Positions 61,197 through 64,000 of a DNA stretch of 64,000 bases are shown here, one piece after another (within the stretch, counting starts at the first letter, position 1; the number at the start of each line of letters is the position of its first letter). The notes below the pieces were generated by a model. That model searched no databases. It was not told where the DNA came from and saw only the letters and a list, made by a program, of their open reading frames with translations. The stretch covers positions 1 to 64,000 of the forward strand of contig JAIPBL010000004.1 of assembly GCA_021739645.1 (NCBI GenBank). The letters run 5' to 3'. The position numbers and the translations under genes are program-made. Origin of the DNA: Saprospiraceae bacterium (GTDB taxonomy: Bacteria; Bacteroidota; Bacteroidia; Chitinophagales; Saprospiraceae).

Positions 61197-61382
61197 TTCT
61201 ACTTTGTTACTTTAAAAAAAAAGCAATTCCAATGATACTCAAAGTCGCTTTTGGTATGGCCGAAGGCCACCCGCAACGTCACGAGGGAAGTCCCTTATGA
61301 CCACTCGCTAGACGTTTCGGGTGGCCTTCGGCCATGCCAAAAGCACGTGTATCACAAAGATTTCTAAATTAACAAAGTAGAA
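61197..61382. mobile_element. MITE-like element with 13-bp terminal inverted repeats
   Basis: The 186-bp element begins TTCTACTTTGTTA (61197-61209) and ends with its perfect reverse complement (61370-61382). It is bordered by CTAA on both sides (61193-61196 and 61383-61386). Inside, arms of about 33 nt around ATGGCCGAAGGCCACCCG are complementary with few mismatches. It has no transposase. The 4-bp CTAA duplication fits the YTAR target of the IS5 group, which may have mobilised it. Confidence 0.6.
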
Positions 61383-61420
61383 CTAATTTCTTAACAAATC
61401 CTACCTTTACCAATCGTCAT

Positions 61421-62545
61421 TTGAAATTTTATCCTGTACAAGTGAAATTACTAGCCTTTTCTTCCATACTTTTCCTAATTGGTGGTTTTTGTTGGGAAAA
61501 AACCCAAAATATCATAGCAAAACCAATTGTAAACGATCCAAAGAACATCATTTTGATAATAGGAGACGGTACGGGGCTAGCCCAAATCTCTGCTGGATTC
61601 TACAACAACAATCTAAGTTTTAGTCTGGAAAGTTTCCCAGTCATTGGATTTCAAAAAACCTATTCAGCAAACAACCTAATCACAGATTCTGCTGCAGCTG
61701 CTACCGCAATTGCCAGTGGTATCAAAACCAATAATTCTGTGCTTGGGTTAAATAAGGAAGGCAAACCTGTTGGGACAATACTTGAGGAAGCAAGAGACAG
61801 TGGCTTTGCGACCGGGATGGTGGTAACCTCTTCCATTCAACATGCCACTCCCGGCGGATTTGTAGCCCATAGAGTTGCCCGTAACCTTTACGAAGGAATC
61901 ACTGAAGACATCCTGAACTCTGGCATTGACCTATTTATCGGCGGCGGAAAGCAATATTTCGATCGGCAAGAACTTGATGACAGAAATTTGATTGATTCAT
62001 TAAAATACAAGGGTTACAATGTTTATGACTATTTCAACAATGATATCAATTCGATTACACCAGACCCCAACAAAAAATTTGCATTCTTTACTGCCGACAA
62101 CCAACCTTTGTCTGCCTTTCAGGGAAGAGACTACCTACCTAAAGCCACAGAAATGGCAGCTAAATTTTTACACCAGCGGAGCGAACTGGGTTTCTTTCTG
62201 ATGGTAGAAAGCTCACAAATAGACTGGGCTTGCCATGCAAATCAAGTGCAACCATTATACGATGAGCTACAGGACTTCAACAAAACGATTGAGAATGTCC
62301 TCCAATTTGCCAAAAAAAACGGCGAAACCTTGGTCATTGTCACAGCCGACCACGAGACGGGAGGGCTTGGGTTGAATCCTGGGAGCTCTAAAATGTTAGC
62401 CCCAAAATTCACAACTAACGGGCACACCGCCACCATGGTTCCTGTGTTTGCTTTTGGCCCCAAGTCTGAACTTTTTAGGGGTATCTACGAAAACACTACA
62501 TTGTACAATAAAATGCGCACAGCTTTTGGCTTTTCAGAAAATTGA
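61421..62545 (+). CDS. Alkaline phosphatase (PhoA family)
   Basis: The 374-residue phosphomonoesterase has a signal segment (VKLLAFSSILFLIGGF), IILIIGDGTGLAQISAG with a metal Asp, the nucleophile Ser in LITDSAAAATAIASG, GMVVTSSIQHATPGGF, MVESSQIDWACHAN and the metal His/Asp cluster TADHETGG with GHTATMVPVFAFGP. Secreted to scavenge phosphate. The start may be TTG 61421 or GTG 61442; the GTG places the signal peptide at the terminus. A MITE-like element ends 38 bp upstream, just before a TACCTTTA -7-like box at 61402-61409. Confidence 0.88.
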   Translation: MKFYPVQVKLLAFSSILFLIGGFCWEKTQNIIAKPIVNDPKNIILIIGDGTGLAQISAGFYNNNLSFSLESFPVIGFQKTYSANNLITDSAAAATAIASGIKTNNSVLGLNKEGKPVGTILEEARDSGFATGMVVTSSIQHATPGGFVAHRVARNLYEGITEDILNSGIDLFIGGGKQYFDRQELDDRNLIDSLKYKGYNVYDYFNNDINSITPDPNKKFAFFTADNQPLSAFQGRDYLPKATEMAAKFLHQRSELGFFLMVESSQIDWACHANQVQPLYDELQDFNKTIENVLQFAKKNGETLVIVTADHETGGLGLNPGSSKMLAPKFTTNGHTATMVPVFAFGPKSELFRGIYENTTLYNKMRTAFGFSEN

Positions 62546-62637
62546 GCTTTTTTTGGCTAATCATAGTCCTTATTTACATGTTTAAGTAACAGCTCGATTT
62601 ATGAAACCTGGCTAAATTTCTACCAAAATAATAAAAA

Positions 62638-63777
62638 ATGACCGCTGAATTGATTGACAACCTGACGATGATTGAACAGAGCGCCAAGGATTTTGCCGAA
62701 GCGTATATTAGACCCAATGTGATGGACTGGGATGAATCTCAGTTTTTCCCAATGGAAATGTTCCACAAAATGGGCAAATACGGTTTTCTAGGCATACTCG
62801 TGCCTGAGAAGTATGGTGGAGTTGGCCTTGGCTATCAAGAATATATATCCATAGTTGTGGAGATTGGTAAGGTCTGTGGGTCTATCGGCCTATCAGTGGC
62901 AGCACATAACTCGCTTTGCACTAATCATATTCTATCCTTCGGAAGCGAAGAACAAAAACAAAAGTACTTGCCCAAACTTGCCAGCGGGCAATGGATTGGT
63001 GCTTGGGGACTTACTGAACCAAATACTGGCAGCGATGCGGGCAGAATGAAATGTGTGGCCGTTCAGGATGGTGATCATTTTGTACTGAACGGTACCAAAA
63101 ATTTCATTACCCACGGTAAGTCAGGGCATGTTGCTGTGGTCATTGCTCGGACAGGGGAATTGCTGGACAGTCACGGCATGACCGCCTTTGTGGTGGAGCG
63201 TGGCACCCCGGGTTTTTCTGGAGGAAAAAAAGAAAACAAGCTCGGCATGCGTGCTAGCGAAACGGCTGAAATGATTTTTGACAATTGCCGAATTCACAAA
63301 AGCCAAATCCTTGGAGAAATTGGAGATGGTTTTGTTCAGTCTTTGAAAATACTTGATGGTGGCCGCATATCAATTGCAGCAGTTTCATTGGCTATAGCCA
63401 AAGGCGCTTACGAAGCGGCAGTTAAATATGCCCAAGAACGTGAGCAATTTGGCAAACCCATTGCTAGCTTCCAAGCCATCAGCTTTAAATTGGCTGACAT
63501 GGCCACAAAAATAGAAGCGGCGGAGCTGCTCACTCGCCAAGCTGCTGTGCTCAAAAACGCTGGGAAAAAATGCACCAAAGAGTCGGCGATGGCCAAGTAT
63601 TATGCTTCTGAAATCTGTTGCCAAGTAGCCAATGAAGCGGTACAAGTTTTTGGCGGCTATGGCTATACCAAGGATTTTCCGGTCGAAAAATTCTATCGTG
63701 ATGCCAAGCTTTGCACCATTGGTGAAGGGACTAGCGAGATACAGAAGGTGGTGATTGCGAGGGATATTTTGCGCTGA
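62638..63777 (+). CDS. Acyl-CoA dehydrogenase
   Basis: The 379-residue flavoenzyme has an N-terminal helical domain ([22 protein letters not shown]), the FAD/substrate motif [19 protein letters not shown], and [20 protein letters not shown]. The C-terminal helices carry [20 protein letters not shown], the conserved [21 protein letters not shown] and the end [17 protein letters not shown], where Glu near EGTSEIQ is the usual catalytic base. Short-chain type is likely. No other beta-oxidation gene is adjacent. Confidence 0.93.
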   Translation: MTAELIDNLTMIEQSAKDFAEAYIRPNVMDWDESQFFPMEMFHKMGKYGFLGILVPEKYGGVGLGYQEYISIVVEIGKVCGSIGLSVAAHNSLCTNHILSFGSEEQKQKYLPKLASGQWIGAWGLTEPNTGSDAGRMKCVAVQDGDHFVLNGTKNFITHGKSGHVAVVIARTGELLDSHGMTAFVVERGTPGFSGGKKENKLGMRASETAEMIFDNCRIHKSQILGEIGDGFVQSLKILDGGRISIAAVSLAIAKGAYEAAVKYAQEREQFGKPIASFQAISFKLADMATKIEAAELLTRQAAVLKNAGKKCTKESAMAKYYASEICCQVANEAVQVFGGYGYTKDFPVEKFYRDAKLCTIGEGTSEIQKVVIARDILR

Positions 63778-63779
63778 CT

Positions 63780-64000
63780 TTAAAAGTGATAGCTGGTGTC
63801 ATACCCAAAATAATAGGTCAATGAAAGCCCAACAAAAATGAATGGGTCATTCTTTTTGGGGTTTCCGTTCTTGCTGACACCGTCCAAATAGTCATTGAAA
63901 GTGACCCGCCAACCACCTTCCAGTGTAGCGATGTAACGCTCGCTAAAATCATATCGGAACCCTATTACTAAAGGTATGCTCATAGCCGTTGTGGTGCGCT
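63780..64000 (-). CDS. C-terminal part of an outer-membrane beta-barrel protein (DUF6089-like), partial
   Basis: The frame is open to the right edge and stops at 63780-63782, two bases after the acyl-CoA dehydrogenase stop. It reads IPLVIGFRYDFSERYIATLE, WRVTFNDYLDGVSKNG and FIFVGLSLTYYFGYD, with alternating hydrophobic strands and aromatic ends. The FxDYLDxVS and GxxLTYYF pattern suggests the DUF6089 barrel family. The 5' part is outside the window. Confidence 0.6.
   Translation of the reverse strand, partial: RTTTAMSIPLVIGFRYDFSERYIATLEGGWRVTFNDYLDGVSKNGNPKKNDPFIFVGLSLTYYFGYDTSYHF

Overview
The window is about 64 kb of a Bacteroidota chromosome, most likely from the order Saprospirales. 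Four things point there. Two proteins end in type IX secretion sorting domains (the CHU_C-type tail at the left edge and the type A tail at 13277-14656). Several promoters match the Bacteroidota TTTG-N19-21-TAnnTTTG pattern. Family markers are typical of the phylum (TamL-like lipoprotein, DUF1573, DUF3467, CotH pair, MqnP-type UbiA). Shine-Dalgarno sites are nearly absent. Almost all of it is ordinary, densely packed chromosome. I saw no rRNA, tRNA, CRISPR array, prophage or intact insertion sequence.

Layout. 1-15 kb: the end of a T9SS cargo gene, a one-domain asparaginase, tandem CotH-like genes, an unknown secreted protein, a 5'-nucleotidase-like lipoprotein, acetoacetyl-CoA synthetase, a DUF1080 protein, a methyltransferase, a TIGR03032 protein and an FG-GAP T9SS cargo. 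15-24 kb: a minus-strand block (Spo0M-like, an 'ABC ATPase'-named protein, class V aminotransferase, methyltransferase, GT-C glycosyltransferase with TPRs), then kptA, a flippase and a saccharopine dehydrogenase. 23-29 kb: nucleotide and NAD metabolism (cdd, pyrD, nadC, tdk) and small conserved unknowns. 29.6-34 kb: an adaptor/permease/TolC export operon without its ATPase. 34-43 kb: housekeeping genes (carA, eno, recF, rpsO, pnp). 43-50 kb: a GlgE-like protein, PPi-type phosphofructokinase, sppA, ctlX and an oxidoreductase. 50-64 kb: RNA methyltransferase, tamL-like gene, mqnP-like gene, lipoproteins, pepT, hldE1-type kinase, alkaline phosphatase, acyl-CoA dehydrogenase and a truncated beta-barrel gene at the right edge.

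Most notable points. (1) The GlgE-like protein at 42865-44811 keeps the fold but has Ser and Gly where GlgE has its nucleophile Asp and acid/base Glu, so it looks like a pseudoenzyme. (2) A family of short-word tandem repeats, often folded as hairpins, sits between genes and in frame inside two genes (acetoacetyl-CoA synthetase and a methyltransferase). (3) The rpsO leader can close a helix starting at the predicted transcript 5' end. (4) A 186-bp MITE-like element with 13-bp inverted ends and a CTAA duplication lies upstream of the alkaline phosphatase gene. (5) An intrinsic terminator with a tiny basic ORF ahead of it sits just upstream of the heptose kinase gene. (6) One of the tandem CotH proteins has lost an Asp that its twin keeps.
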